Positions 1 to 11,333 of a DNA stretch of 64,000 nucleotides are shown in pieces. This stretch comes from Gymnopilus junonius. Taxonomy: Eukaryota > Basidiomycota > Agaricomycetes > Agaricales > Galerinaceae. Position numbers and translations under genes: made by a program. Each line of letters starts with the position of its first letter. Within the stretch, counting starts at the first letter, position 1. The notes under the pieces were generated by a model. The model made no database searches. It worked only from the letters and a program-made list of their open reading frames with translations, and had not been told where the DNA came from. The stretch is taken from assembly GCA_015501075.1 (NCBI GenBank), contig JADNYJ010000002.1:248001-312000 (forward strand), given 5' to 3'.

Positions 1-267
1 TAAGATAAAGCAGAAATAAATACAAAATTTTCCATGGTTTTGATGTGACAAAATTTAGTGTGAAGCTGGATTAAGAATGAAGACCCTAAAGGGTCCTCAT
101 AATATAGTTTTTTATGTAAAGTACTATGTTTTGTAGTATAATAATTCTTGAATACAATAAGATTTAGCAGTCAATTATAAAATACTGTATCTACTGTTGA
201 GGAACCTGAGTCAGAAGAAGCTCAGAGCACCACAGAGCAGCTGAGGTTGCTGCCTGCATCCCAAAAT

Positions 268-302
268 TGACATCATGACACATTAAATGTGTCATGATGT
301 CA
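268..302. repeat. 35-bp perfect palindrome (17-bp arms, 1-nt centre)
   Basis: The left arm is TGACATCATGACACATT. After one central A the exact reverse complement follows. The arms contain TGACATCA, close to a CRE/ATF-type site, but no gene is adjacent. It could form a hairpin or be the collapsed remains of two terminal inverted repeats. Confidence 0.85.
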
Positions 303-342
303 CCTGATTATGATAACCACCTCTGCTCAATGTTGGCTCAAT

Positions 343-784
343 TAGTGTTTGGAAGTCTGGTTAATTAACTGGAAATTAACCGAGACTGAACCAGACTTTA
401 ACTGATGCTAACTGCAAAATATACTAACCAATTGTAACTGTAACTGTGGTCTGGTTAGCAGTTAGTCTAGATTTTAGAATTTTTGTAACTGCTTAAAACC
501 AGTCTTAACTGGTTAGGACTGGTCATAAAACTCTGACATTTTGCATGGTTATACCCACATATGATAGCTTTTGAACAACCAAAAAAACGTAAAATTTGGT
601 TGAGAATTAAGAAAGTTATTAGCAATACTTGTGAAAATCATTGAATCTGCTCTAATTTTATCATTTCTCAACTGTTTGTGATGTTCTTGGGCTCATTTTG
701 ACTGTAAAAATTGTGATTCATTTAGTTTACACTACAAGACAATTATTTATGCCAAAAAAAACTGGTTTAGACTTTCAAACACTA
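343..784. mobile_element. Non-autonomous hAT-type MITE, 442 bp
   Basis: The ends are TAGTGTTTGGAAGTCT on the left and the inverse of TAGTGTTTGAAAGTCT on the right: a 16-bp terminal inverted repeat with one mismatch. The flanks carry a target duplication, TGGCTCAAT, at 334-342 and again at 785-793 (8 bp plus one shared base). TAGTG-type ends and an 8-bp duplication are the known hallmarks of hAT transposons. The interior has no ORF and is full of short AACTG/CTGGTT motifs, as is common in the subterminal parts of such elements. The transposase that moved it is not in the window. Confidence 0.8.
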
Positions 785-1682
785 TGGCTCAATGCTCATC
801 ATTCTTCCTCCTCTCTGTTTGGTGTATTGCCCCTCCCTCAAGTGAAGATGCAAGCTGGTATTTGAAGGGTTGGGTATTCCTTCTCTCATGTCTCCCAGTA
901 CAAAGCTCAGTAGCATACATTTACCATGTAAATACTATTAACTAAAATGTGATCTATAGCATAATAAATATTGCTTTCCTTATTTATTCTTGAATACATT
1001 AAGATCTAGAAATAAATTATAAAGGACTGTATCTACTGTTGAAGAAACCCAACCAGGAGAAGCTCAGGGCACCAGATACTCCAGGACCACCCTGGGACTT
1101 AAAGTTGTTTTCTTGATGTAGGCACAAAGTCTGCAACAAAAGAAAGATGCTAGTAAACCATGGTCCCCACTATATATACTTCAGCTAAAATCAAAGCCTG
1201 CAATGGGGGCCATGCTATCTCACAACACCTCTCCATAAAGCCATTGAACTTGATTCAATGATCATGACTGTAGGGCAGCTATAGATAAGATAAAACACAA
1301 ATATGTACAAATTTTTGCATGCTTTTGATGCCATTTTTCTTTTGGGGGGGGGTGTAATCCTGGTCAGCTTACTGTGCTGTAATCTACTGCTTTCAGATTA
1401 GGGTTTACACCATATATAGAACTGAGTGGCTGAACTATTAATTGTTCAGTTATTCTGCCTTTTGGCATAACTGGTTGAGTGCAGTTCTCTTGACCAACTT
1501 ACAGGGGGCCAGTATTAAGAAAATGAGACCCTAATCAGGTCCTCTGATTATGTTTTTTCATTACTTAGTTAATTAGCCAGGTAATGCCACTGTCCTGAAG
1601 TAGTAGTATTGCATTGAAAGGTCACATTTTTACATGTTAAAGGAATAGGACTTATATTTTCCATGCTTGAACATACAATCCA

Positions 1683-1835
1683 CTGCTCAATATTATATAA
1701 GCAGAGGGCAGATGCTGCTTATAAATCATAATCACATGTGAATCATCAATAATCAAAGATCACACTGTTAATTACATTACATAAGCAGTGGATGGAACCT
1801 GCTTATAAATCAGACTTATAATATTGAGTATTTTT
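1683..1835. repeat. Imperfect inverted repeat with internal direct repeat
   Basis: CTCAATATTATA near 1686 is mirrored by TATAATATTGAG near 1825. Between them CTGCTTATAAATCA occurs twice in direct orientation, and ATCCACTGCT has a partial inverse at about 1784-1795. This could be a small MITE remnant, but no convincing target duplication was found. Confidence 0.4.
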
Positions 1836-2635
1836 TTTAACTTCTTAAATATGGTCATTTCTCAGCCATATTTTATGCACCAGCATTCAAAAACATCTTA
1901 TAGTGTACTGCCAGTGTAAATGTGCTTGGTTTTTAAAATTTTATGACTATTTATGATTGGTGAGAAATGGGTTCATAGAGCTTCTAAATTTATATGGTTT
2001 GCTGTTCATTGCCAACCTTTGGTTGGCTCCTCACAGCTCACTGCCTTGCTTAATTAGAATATTACTATTAGAATATGGCCAGAGGACTGTGACTCAGGGC
2101 ATTCAGTATCTTTTCCCATGACACATGAGCCAGCCTGGCTGACATAATGGTCAACAGTGATGGGCTAGCCTGCCAGCTGGGCCTGGCTGGGAATATCCAT
2201 CAATGATGGCCCAGCTCATCACAAGGCTGACGGGCCAGCTGGCTATCCATATTAGGTAGGCACTAATCAGGTAGTTGAGCAGAGACACTGGATTCCAGTC
2301 TGGCAGGAAAGTTTGGTAGAATAAATTGTAAAATGAAGCAAGTGAGGGTAGTCAATTAAACAGGACAAACATGTATATAGCAGTATATCCATATATCCCT
2401 AAGGCAAAAGAATACCACTCCTAAAGATGTATTTCTAAGTGATGGCCACCCTGACCCTCATGGCTGCCTCATGTATCATAGGTAGTATAGTATATAATGA
2501 AAAGAGGCAACACAATATCTTGTCCTCTTCTGCTCTCTTTTATTTAATGGATAATGGCTTCCTCATGGAAACATCTCACCATCATTACTAGGTGAATTTT
2601 TACAGAGAATGACCACATTTTAGGTGAACCAGACA

Positions 2636-3337
2636 ATGATGAAGTTGCAGGATGTTGAGCACCCAGTAGAGATTCCAGATGAGTTAATCTTTGATTCCCA
2701 TTGGATGTTGGTGAGGATTGAAGAGGCAGTAAAAAACCCTAGTAAGTTATGAACTTCCACATAAATGTCCGTAACTGACATAAGAATCCAGCAGTTCATC
2801 TAAGCTAGTTGGCAGCCAAGTATGAGGCAGCACAACAACAAATGGAAAAGAGAAGGCTAAAATAGTTGTAGGATGGACACACTATGGAAATGTTGCACCC
2901 AATGAGGTCACATTAGTTCACAAGGCCTGTGTTGTAGTGGATGTGGATGACCACATTCTGATGTGGTATTTGCCAGATATAATAAACCAGACATGTCAGG
3001 TATAAAAACAAACATTTTCTTGAACATTACACTAAGTAGTTAATAGGATGCATTCATGGCATCAATCAGAATGATTAAAGGTGAACTGAAACATGGTGAC
3101 AATGTACAACTGAAACAGCTGGTAGTTTCTCCAGACATTAATATTCTGGGAGATACATGGCCAGATCTTCATCTGGAGAACATTATGGAGGCATCAGGTG
3201 CTAATTCCACAGCGGATCTCCTATTAAAAAATTGGGGCAGCTTAAGTCCTTCCAAGGAACCAAAACACAAAAGAGGCAATGATATGGAGCAGCCAAGGAA
3301 ATGCAAGAAATCCAGATGTGACACTGGCACTTCATGA
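2636..3337 (+). pseudogene. Gene-like relic with HYG and WYLPD motifs, unknown family
   Basis: I do not recognise a described domain. Three coding blocks are visible. 2636-2741 begins MMKLQDVEHPVEIPDELIF and runs to a GTAAGT donor. About 2840-2999 encodes KIVVGWTHYGNVAPNE and later HILMWYLPDI, ending at a GTATAA donor. 3047-3337 starts after a TAATAG acceptor in the correct phase, and its last ~25 residues are basic and Ser/Cys rich. The second splice is phase-perfect. The first cannot be closed cleanly (a small exon or a lesion lies at 2786-2840), so the gene may be broken. From memory, similar HYG...WYLPD proteins are dispersed in agaricomycete genomes, which I cannot verify. It sits beside a Gypsy LTR. 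Confidence 0.45.
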
Positions 3338-3360
3338 AGGATGTGTGGTTTCTACACACC

Positions 3361-3844
3361 TGTTAAGTTCTTGATGATCTAAATGAAGGGAAGGGCAGAG
3401 CAGGCAGAGGAGATCCATGTCAGAGCTACATCAGAGTACATCAGTGTTGGAGTTGGTCTTAGCATAAACATGTGTAGACATAGGGTTGAGACTTCAGCTT
3501 CAATGTATGTGTTGCACTCTTTGTCTGGATGTTGTCTCAAATTTTGGAGTCAGATCGGAATGAGAGAGCAGAGTAGAGAGCATGGATTGATTAATGAACA
3601 ATATATGAACTAAGGTACCTAATAATAGTTCTAAGGTTTTTATACTATGGAGGAAACTAAGCAGAGACCATATGTGTACTAGTGAGCAGGCAGACATGTA
3701 AGTTATTCTGCACTACTCGGAGTTGTCTAGCTACATGTAATCTAAGTGTCTATGTGTTCTGGAACTTGTAGTATTTCGAGGAGATCATAAGGTCAGAGTT
3801 CATATAGTCAGAGATCAGAGTTGGTTGGAGGCACATATATAACA
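3361..3844 (-). repeat. Full-length Gypsy LTR (484 bp), likely 3' LTR
   Basis: On the plus strand it runs TGTTAAGTTCTTG ... ATATATAACA, and on the minus strand it has the usual TG...CA ends. A polypurine tract abuts it at 3845-3857. It is the reverse complement of the solo LTR at 5039-11592 (Copia removed) with scattered differences. It preserves the empty version of the Copia insertion site at about 3618-3630. Confidence 0.8.
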
Positions 3845-5259
3845 GTATTTCCCCCTTAGGCCAAACCTTGAGGCCTGTGTGTGGGAATGGTCACATGCTG
3901 GTTGGTTTTGGTTGTTTTGAAATTTTTGTTTAGTCCTCTCTTCAGTATTATCATTCTACCTCCCCCCCTGTTGATAAAGTGCCAGCAAATAATATTGCAG
4001 GTTGGGGATTTCTTAAAAATGACAGGAATAAGTTATTAGATTTTATTGATATAGGGCCTTGTGTTCACAGATACCTCTTCTTACGACACCCACAAATGTT
4101 TGAACTCCCACAAAATAAATTGACATTCTGAGAGAGGATACCAGAAAGTTGCAAATTTCAGGACTACTAAGAAAGCCAGTAATATAGTTAAGAAAATCAC
4201 CCAAGATACTACTCCTTCGCCTGATCATAGAATACTTTAAATGATAAAAAACCGTTGATAGGATAAGAAGATTTTTGGCTCACAATGTAACAACTTTGCT
4301 CTAAATATGGCCATAATAAGGCAAAACTGCCTATTTTAGCCATCTTCATCACTGAATATCTCTTGAATGACAAAAGCCCTGCCTTTGATCTCACTTGAAT
4401 GTTATTAGAGTAGGAAATATCTATCCACTGACCCATTTTCAGCCATATTCCATAAAATTCAGTTGATGGCAGGTAATATTTTTTGCACTATTTCCCCTGT
4501 ACCTATGCAGTATCTGAATATTTTAGTTCTTTCAATTTGTGGAACTGATCTATATCGATGTAGTTCTTAAATATATTTTTACTCCAGATGTTTTACCATA
4601 CCGGTATTGCGCAACAGGTACCCGCAATACTTTTTGCCATCACTTTATGTTGCACACTGATTCTGACTTGGAGGATCTTGAAGACCTCAAAGATCTCGAA
4701 GTGCAGGAGCAGAAACTTGTGCTCCAGAGGGAAGAGCTTCATCAGAAGTGAGAATGAATGGAGCAGAAGTGATGGGAGGCAGAGGAGCATGCAGAGGCAG
4801 AATGGGTGGCAGAAGAAGCATGGAGGGCTGCCAAGGCAGAGGAGGCAGCAGAGGTGGAGAAGGCAGTGGAGGCGGAGCAGAGGAAAACCATGAAGGGGAA
4901 GAAGAAGGTGCAGCCAAAGGAGAAGGCAGCTGCGATGCAGCAGAAGGCAGTTGTGATGCAGGAGTCAGCTGGAGTATATGAGGCAGTGATCGGAGTCATC
5001 TGTGATTGGTGCGTGCAGGTGGGGGTGAAGTGCCTATGTGTTATATATGTGCCTCTGACCAACTCCAATCTCTGACTATGCGAACTCTGACCTCATGATC
5101 CCCTCAAAGTACTACAAGTCACAGAACATGTAGACACTTAGATTACATGTAGCTAGGCAACTCCAAGTAGTGCAGAATAACTTACACATCTGCCTGCTCA
5201 CTAGTACATGTACGGCCTCCACTTAGTTTCCTCCATAGTATAAAAACCTTAGAACTATT

Positions 5260-5529
5260 TGTTGACTAGACACGGCAAGGCGTGGTCCTCAGTGTCAGGA
5301 AACAAGGGGAATGACAACTAAGTGTATTCACCTAGACACGGCAAGGCGTGCTAGTGAGGAGTTAGCTAGCTACAAGGGAGAAGGTAACGACAAACTCACG
5401 TCCTCAGTGTCAGGAAACAAGGGGAATGACAACTGAGGAAAAGGAAAGGAAAGCGAAGCGTTCTATATAAAGGGAGAACGCGTAGCCATGTGATGTAAAT
5501 GGTGAAGTGACGTCCTGGATAGTCCAACA
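5260..5529 (-). repeat. Copia LTR (3' LTR in element orientation)
   Basis: 270 bp with TGTTGACTAG...GTCCAACA ends. Internally it holds two copies of TAGACACGGCAAGGCGTG and two of TCCTCAGTGTCAGGAAACAA, so each LTR carries short tandem modules. TATATAAAGG at about 5464-5474 is a TATA-like box on the plus strand. Confidence 0.95.
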
Positions 5530-5565
5530 CACCCCCAGCAGGATGGAGGGAAATGAAAATAAGAG

Positions 5566-8500
5566 TTAAGAGGTAAGGCGAGGAGTATCAAGTCCAAGGG
5601 CTGAACGGTGGTGCAAAAAGGAGATAGAAGGAAGGGGTTTAGTAAAAATATCTGCAGGCATATCAACAGTGGGAATCCAAATGGTAGAAAAAGTGCCTTC
5701 ATTAACATGAGCTCGAATAAAGTGATGGCGAATATCAATATGTTTGGAACAGGCAGAAATGGAAAGTGAATTAGAAAGGGAGCAGGCAGCCTGGTTATCC
5801 GAAAGAATAGGAAAAGGACGAGGAATAGGGAATTTCAATGAAGAAAGAAAAACTCGCAGCCAAAGTGCCTCCTTGAAAGCGTGTGTCATGGCATAGTATT
5901 CAGCCTCAGTCGAGGAAAGAGCAATCGACTTTTGTTTAACAGCAGACCAAGAGACCAAAGAACCTTCAAAGAAAAATGAATAGCCAGATATGCTCCTCCT
6001 ATCTGAGGAATCGGATGCCTAGTCTGCGTCGGTGCAACCTACATTCTGTATGTAACCAGCAATTGAGGATGGAAGGGACGATGACGGTGCACCAAGGCAA
6101 AGTGCAAGCATCCTAGTGCCAGATAGATAACGAAGGACCTGCTTAGCAAGGAGGAAATGCGCGCGAGAGGGCTTTGCATTAAATTGTCCCAGCCACATTG
6201 CATAATATGCAATGTCAGGGCGAGTAGTAATGGCGAGATAAAGAAGGCAGCCAACCAAGCGCTGATATTTAGGCAAAAGGTCAGCGTCGCTGACAACTGG
6301 AATCGCATTGGGCGCTGGCAGGAATTCTAAGGGTTTAGACGGAAATGGAACAACGGCAGGCTTGCAGTTTGATAAATTCCATTCATCCAGGAGCTCCGTG
6401 ACATAGACATGAGATGAAAGCCAAGTCCGACGGTTAGGACGATCGCGTAAGATGAGAATATTTAAGAACTTCCCGCAAGGGCCCATATCAACAATGAGCA
6501 AACGATGTTGTAATGTCTTGATGAACCACCCATATAGAGCAAGAGAGTTGGTAATGCCGAGACCATCGTCAACATGAAGGGGAACATAAAGGACTAAGTG
6601 TGAGCCATCCACGGGCATTGCGATAGATGGATCAGGGGGAGAAGTCCACTGACCAAAGAAAACCCCATGGTCGACCTCACACCTAACCATTCCAAGATCG
6701 AGGAGTAACGCCATAAAAAGCATATAGAATTCGAAGGCAGACTGGCGAAGACCGTAGAGAGCGACAAGAATTCGAAGAACCTTAGACGGATCAGCCCCAG
6801 AATAGCCAGGATAGAATCGGGCATAGATGGGGTGACGAATCTGCGCATGGAGAAATGCCGTCTTACAATCGAACTGAAAAATTTCTAGATTCTTGACCGT
6901 TGCCCAGGCTAAAAGAATCCGGATGCTCGCCATCTTCGCCACAGGAGCATAAGTTTCGTCAAACTGGCCTGGTCGCTGATTGAAGCCCTGCGCAACAACC
7001 TGGGCTTTCTCCTTGCCGAGAATAATATTGCCGTCAGCATCAGTCTTGTACGCGAAGACCCACTTGAGGCCAATAGTGGAATGGCCGGCTGGGAGAGTGC
7101 AAACCTCAAAAGCTCCCATATCCGAGAGGCTCCGCTCCTCACGCTCCATGGCTGCCTTCCAGGCAGGAGCATCCGGGCAGCCAAAGCCTCAGCATAGGAA
7201 ACAGGCGGCTTTGAGAGATCAAAAACCTTGGGCTGGCGAGGTGTGAGAGCAGCGAAACAGTGAGCCTGCAGAATCTCAGGCTCTAAAAATGCCAGAGAGT
7301 CAGTCTCGATGTTCACTGAATCCGGAAAAACAGAGGCATTAAGGGATAACAGACCGTGTACCGTAATCTTGTCAGGAGAGAGATCCACAGCGGCAGCGAG
7401 AGCAACATTCACAACACCATCCGCACCCCCATTGACAGGTGCATTCACACCCCCATCTGTCATCCGCGTCCACCCCCATTTGCAGACATACCCTCACCCC
7501 CATCCACTGCATCCACTAACACCAAATTCCGACGACGTTCATGCTCCAAACGACGTTTTTCCTTCAATCGGATAATGTCATCGTAAACATGCCCACCAGA
7601 GGTGCGAGTACGGTCACGAATAGCATGAGGCGAGGAAAGAGAGGTGACTGGTAGAGAGGATGCATCCAATGGGATCGAACGAGGAACACTGAGGCAACCA
7701 GACAAGTCCTCATTGAAGATAACGTCACGCGAGAAGTGGTACTTCCCTTTTAAATCGCGCACCCTCCAGCCGACACGATGCTCCTCATAGCCAACAAATA
7801 TCGCCTCAAATCGACGAAAGCCCGCCTTCTCCCGAAGCTCCCCAGGGATTGCAATGAAGCATTGGCACCCCCATACTCGAAAATGAGAAACGTTAGGCTT
7901 TGAGTGAGTAAGGACTTCGAAAGGGGTGATATTGGGAGCCAGGGTTGAAGTCAGAAGGCGATTGCGAAGGTACTGAGAAGTGAGTACTGCATCACACCAG
8001 AACACCATGGGAAGACCCGAGTCAGCGAGAAGGGTTTGTCTGCCCTCCTCTAAGGTGCGTACATACCGCTCAATCTTCCCAGCCTGGGGATGAGCATATG
8101 GCACAGTCTTCTGGATAGCAATGCCCTTACTCGCAAGGTGAGTACCCATCTTCCCAGCGGTGAGTTCCAAGGCACCGTCAACCCGAATCACCTTCACCTT
8201 GCACCCGGTGGAGCGTTCGATGAAAGCTTCCATACACTCATAGTTGGAAAAAGCATCGCTTTTTAGGCGGAGGCAGGTAGTAAAGCCAACGTTCGAGAAA
8301 TCGTCGAGTATAACATAGAAATGCTTTTCGCCATGAGGGCCTTGAGTCGGATACGGCCCACAGAGATCCATATGAAGTAGCTCTGCAATCTGAGAGGCCT
8401 GATTCCCATTGTGAGCATATGGATGCTGAGGACTCTTGCCAATAATACAAGCAATGCAATGTTCATGAGCAAAAGGCCCTTGGAAAATAGCCCCCCGGAC

Positions 8501-10837
8501 ATAATCCTGGGTGAGAGCCGCCCGAGTCGCATCCTTGCCCAAATGACCAAAGTGTCAGTGCCAGAGAGAAGGAGAAAGAGTAATCGAGGGAAATGATATG
8601 GCAGGAAAAGCAGATGGCCTGAGGAGGTCATCGTCAGGCAAGAGGAAATCGCAGTTAAGCAGAGATAGCCTTCGAATGACAGTCGCACAGAATGCGAAAC
8701 CAGGAGCCCGAGGGTGATCCATAGGCAAAGAAATACTGGTGGAAGCATCAGGACTGAAAGTCACTGTCAACCCATGCTCGTTCAGTGAGCCAACCGAGAT
8801 GAGATTGATAGGCGCATCAGGTGCATATAGGCAATCACACATCGTGATAATGATATTACCTGGCTGACCTTTCTTGTCGCAATATGGGACCTTGAAAGAA
8901 ACATGTCCACCCCCATGAGCCTCCATGGAGCCAGAGTTTGCAGTGCCAATAGTTGTCGCCTTAGATACATCGTAGTCCTGAAAGAGCTTGTGATCGCGCA
9001 CCAGATGATCTGTACAACCTGTATCCAATGCCGAATTGAATTGACCTTTCAGAGAAAGAAAAGCCGTTGACTTGAAATCAGCAACAGAAGTGCTCATAAA
9101 GGCCATGGGAGGCTCGAGAGAATCACGCGAGGGATAGGCATCAAGGTTGAAGTTGTTATTTGGCGCTATGAAAGAAGCTATGGACATATGGGCGGAATGT
9201 ATCACAGGATTGTCGTCTAGGGTGTCTGGAAAGAGAGGTTGATCGTCAGAAGGGGGAGGAGTCGTGCACGAGACAAATGTGTCTTCCATCATCTCCGCGA
9301 ACATAGCGACAGTCCCTGCCTTATTCCCTTTATAATCCCCACATCGACCCTCCATACCACCGCCAGGCTGGAAACATGTCGCTGAAATATGGCCAGAATG
9401 ACCACAGTTGGAACAGTGTAGTGTCACACGAGTCAGCCGATCCGTGACAGGCAAAGTCAGTCACGAAGGCACAGCGACAGGAACAGGGATTTGCTGTGGT
9501 GTAGGTGCAATAGTGTTCTGTACTGGAGGTGGTGCAGGAAATTGTTGGTGGGGAACCGCGGTGCGAGGGGTCTGAGCTTGAGTAGCTGAACGGAAGACTG
9601 ACTCAAGCTCCAGAGCCAGTTCAGTGACTGCAATAAATGCGTCCATATCATCAGCGCTAGCTCCACAAATACGCGAAGTCATTTCAGCACGAAGAGTGTT
9701 GAAGGCCGGTGTCATCGGGAGTCCTCATACGAAATTCGATATCAGCAGCTTGACGTTGATAGGAAAACGAGCAGAGTTAAGTCGCGAAACTCCAATGTGC
9801 CATTTAGAAACGAATTCCTGAACGCGTCCAGCTGCACAGGTTGAATCGTTCAGAGATCGAAAGAGTTCAGAGCCATCCGCAAAAGAGCGAAGCCCGAAAT
9901 ACTGGGTAAGGGTAGAATAGACCATACGAGCCGAGCGATTTGCGATGCTAGAGGAAGGAACAAGGCCACGCGGAGTTACCCCAAGTCTAGACATCAAGAC
10001 ATGTTGAGCGATATTGTTGTCCTCCCACCATTTCCTCGAATCCGCAAACTCTTGAGGAGATGGCGCCAACGGTAGTGCAGGCTCTGGCAAAGGTACACGA
10101 TCTGGCCGAGAGGGATCCAGCGGTTCCAAAGGGTCCAGTATATGCCCAAGAAGTCCCAAAAGTTGCAGGAGCGATGTCACCCCTTCGTCCCAGGCATAGA
10201 AGTCAGTTTTGGAATTAAGAACTGGAATATGTGCTACCGAAGGTAAGGTTTTCAAAACAGGATGAGAAGGAGTAACTAAAGGAGCTGGTGGAGGAGGAAC
10301 CGAAGGAGCGGGAGGAGGTAAACAATAAACATATTGAATAGGTGGTTGCAGAGGAAAATGTGGATGATAATTAGGTAACACAGGAGGAACATATGAAGTG
10401 AAAGGAGGGGGCACAGACATGGGAAATGAAGTCTGCGGGAGAGGGTATGGAGGGTGTTGTTGATGGGATGGAATCTGAAAATGTGGCTGAATATATGGAA
10501 TAAAGGGTTGAGGAGCGGACACAGAAGGAAAAGGAGTATTATGATGAACATTTGATGGATGGTGAAGTTGAGGGTTATTACTATGATGAAAAGTATCGGA
10601 AGGATGAATATATGCATGATTATAATGGGAATCATGAGGCAAAGGAATGTTTGGTAAAGTAAAATGGCCGGAAGTAGGGCCATTGGGAACAGGGTGGAAT
10701 AAATCGTCAGACAACAAGGCATGGAAAGGGACCTGGGACTGGGGATCTTCGTCATTGGAATGGTTATCGTGATATGGAAGATTACCCCTCGCCGACGCGG
10801 GCGTGATGCTGGGTGTGAGAGTAGGGGTGGATTCCAA
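5566..10837 (-). pseudogene. Copia gag-pol polyprotein, disabled by a few recent lesions
   Basis: Gag starts at 10837 with a His/Pro-rich N-terminus. A CCHC knuckle (CSNCGHSGHISATC) lies near 9410-9370, then the protease motif LDTGCTDHL, then the pre-integrase HEHCIAC and integrase with MDLCGPY, VIRVDGALE and the Glu helix. Next come RT, with HVDDGLG in place of the usual YVDD, and RNase H with SSTEAEYYA and SKHIDIRHHF; the reading ends at 5566. Lesions are TGA stops at about 9725, 9461 and 8555 (each CGA in the parent), a TAG replacing Trp in DAD-W-ASD at about 6019, and a 1-nt loss near 7180. The reading frame also changes near 7460. It can no longer make a full polyprotein. Confidence 0.9.
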
Positions 10838-11063
10838 GAGGTTCTGTCATCCACTACCTGGCCGGATTACCGACGGAAGATGAACGCGATCTAGGCATGA
10901 TAGTAAGCATGCTCGGAAACCGAAAAAATGGGCTGTCAGAAATATATGCCATCTGAAATATCGAAAACGGGCGTCGGGACCTATGGAAAGAGAAATAAAT
11001 TGAGCTGTCTTGTTTCCTGAAAATCGCCAAGTTGGGTCTCAAAGCTAAGCAGGGCCCATAACC

Positions 11064-11333
11064 TGTTGACTAGACATGGCAAGGCGTGGTCCTCAGTGTC
11101 AGGAAACAAGGGGAATGACAACTAAGTGTATTCACCTAGACACGGCAAGGCATGCTAGTGAGGAGTTAGCTAGCTACAAGGGAGAAGGTAACGACAAACT
11201 CACGTCCTCAGTGTCAGGAAACAAGGGGAATGACAACTGAGGAAAAGGAAAGGAAAGCGAAGCATTCTATATAAAGGGAGAACGCGTAGCCACGTGATGT
11301 AAATGGTGAAGTGACGTCCTGGATAGTCCAACA
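11064..11333 (-). repeat. Copia LTR (5' LTR in element orientation)
   Basis: 270 bp, aligned without gaps to 5260-5529. I count four differences: ACACGG/ACATGG, GGCGTG/GGCATG, AGCGTT/AGCATT and CCATGTG/CCACGTG. Every one is a CpG to TpG or CpA change. Confidence 0.95.

Larger units (their letters stand above)
144..1073. repeat. Diverged direct repeat pair (144-233 and 985-1073)
   Basis: The segment at 144-233 recurs in the same orientation at 985-1073. Both begin ATTCTTGAATACA and share the run ACTGTATCTACTGTTGA and an AGCTCAG(A/G)GCACCA end. The parts upstream (TATGTAAA..TACTA in both) are also similar. A third related stretch (GATAAGATAAA..TTTTGATG) occurs near 1-50 and 1280-1330. I read this as a broken tandem or an old segmental duplication. 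Its origin is unknown. Confidence 0.55.
1..2635. other. AT-rich, CpG-poor repeat debris without a clear gene
   Basis: Apart from the palindrome, the MITE and the repeats listed separately, I see no coding region here. The sequence is AT-rich and CG dinucleotides are very rare compared with the gene-dense right half of the window. Short palindromic GGCC/AGCCAGC clusters at about 2120-2260 may be the end of another decayed DNA transposon, but I could not define termini. A G-run lies at about 1343-1351. Confidence 0.6.
5260..11333 (-). mobile_element. Young Ty1/Copia LTR retrotransposon, 6074 bp
   Basis: Two 270-bp LTRs (5260-5529 and 11064-11333) bound it, and the 5-bp target duplication CTATT is exact at 5255-5259 and 11334-11338. 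On the minus strand the sequence just inside the 5' LTR is GGTTATGGGCCC (11063-11052). This matches the anticodon-arm half of initiator tRNA-Met, the known Copia-type primer site. A G-rich polypurine tract (CTGGGGGT) abuts the 3' LTR at about 5530-5540. The order gag, protease, integrase, RT, RNase H is the Copia order. The element is CpG-rich, unlike its surroundings, and its LTRs differ at only four positions by my count, so the insertion is recent. Confidence 0.95.

Noticed and set aside
4748..4981. Gly/Glu-rich 77-codon plus reading and nearby minus readings
   Set aside because: They are shifted readings of the Glu/Ala/Lys repeat in the accessory ORF.
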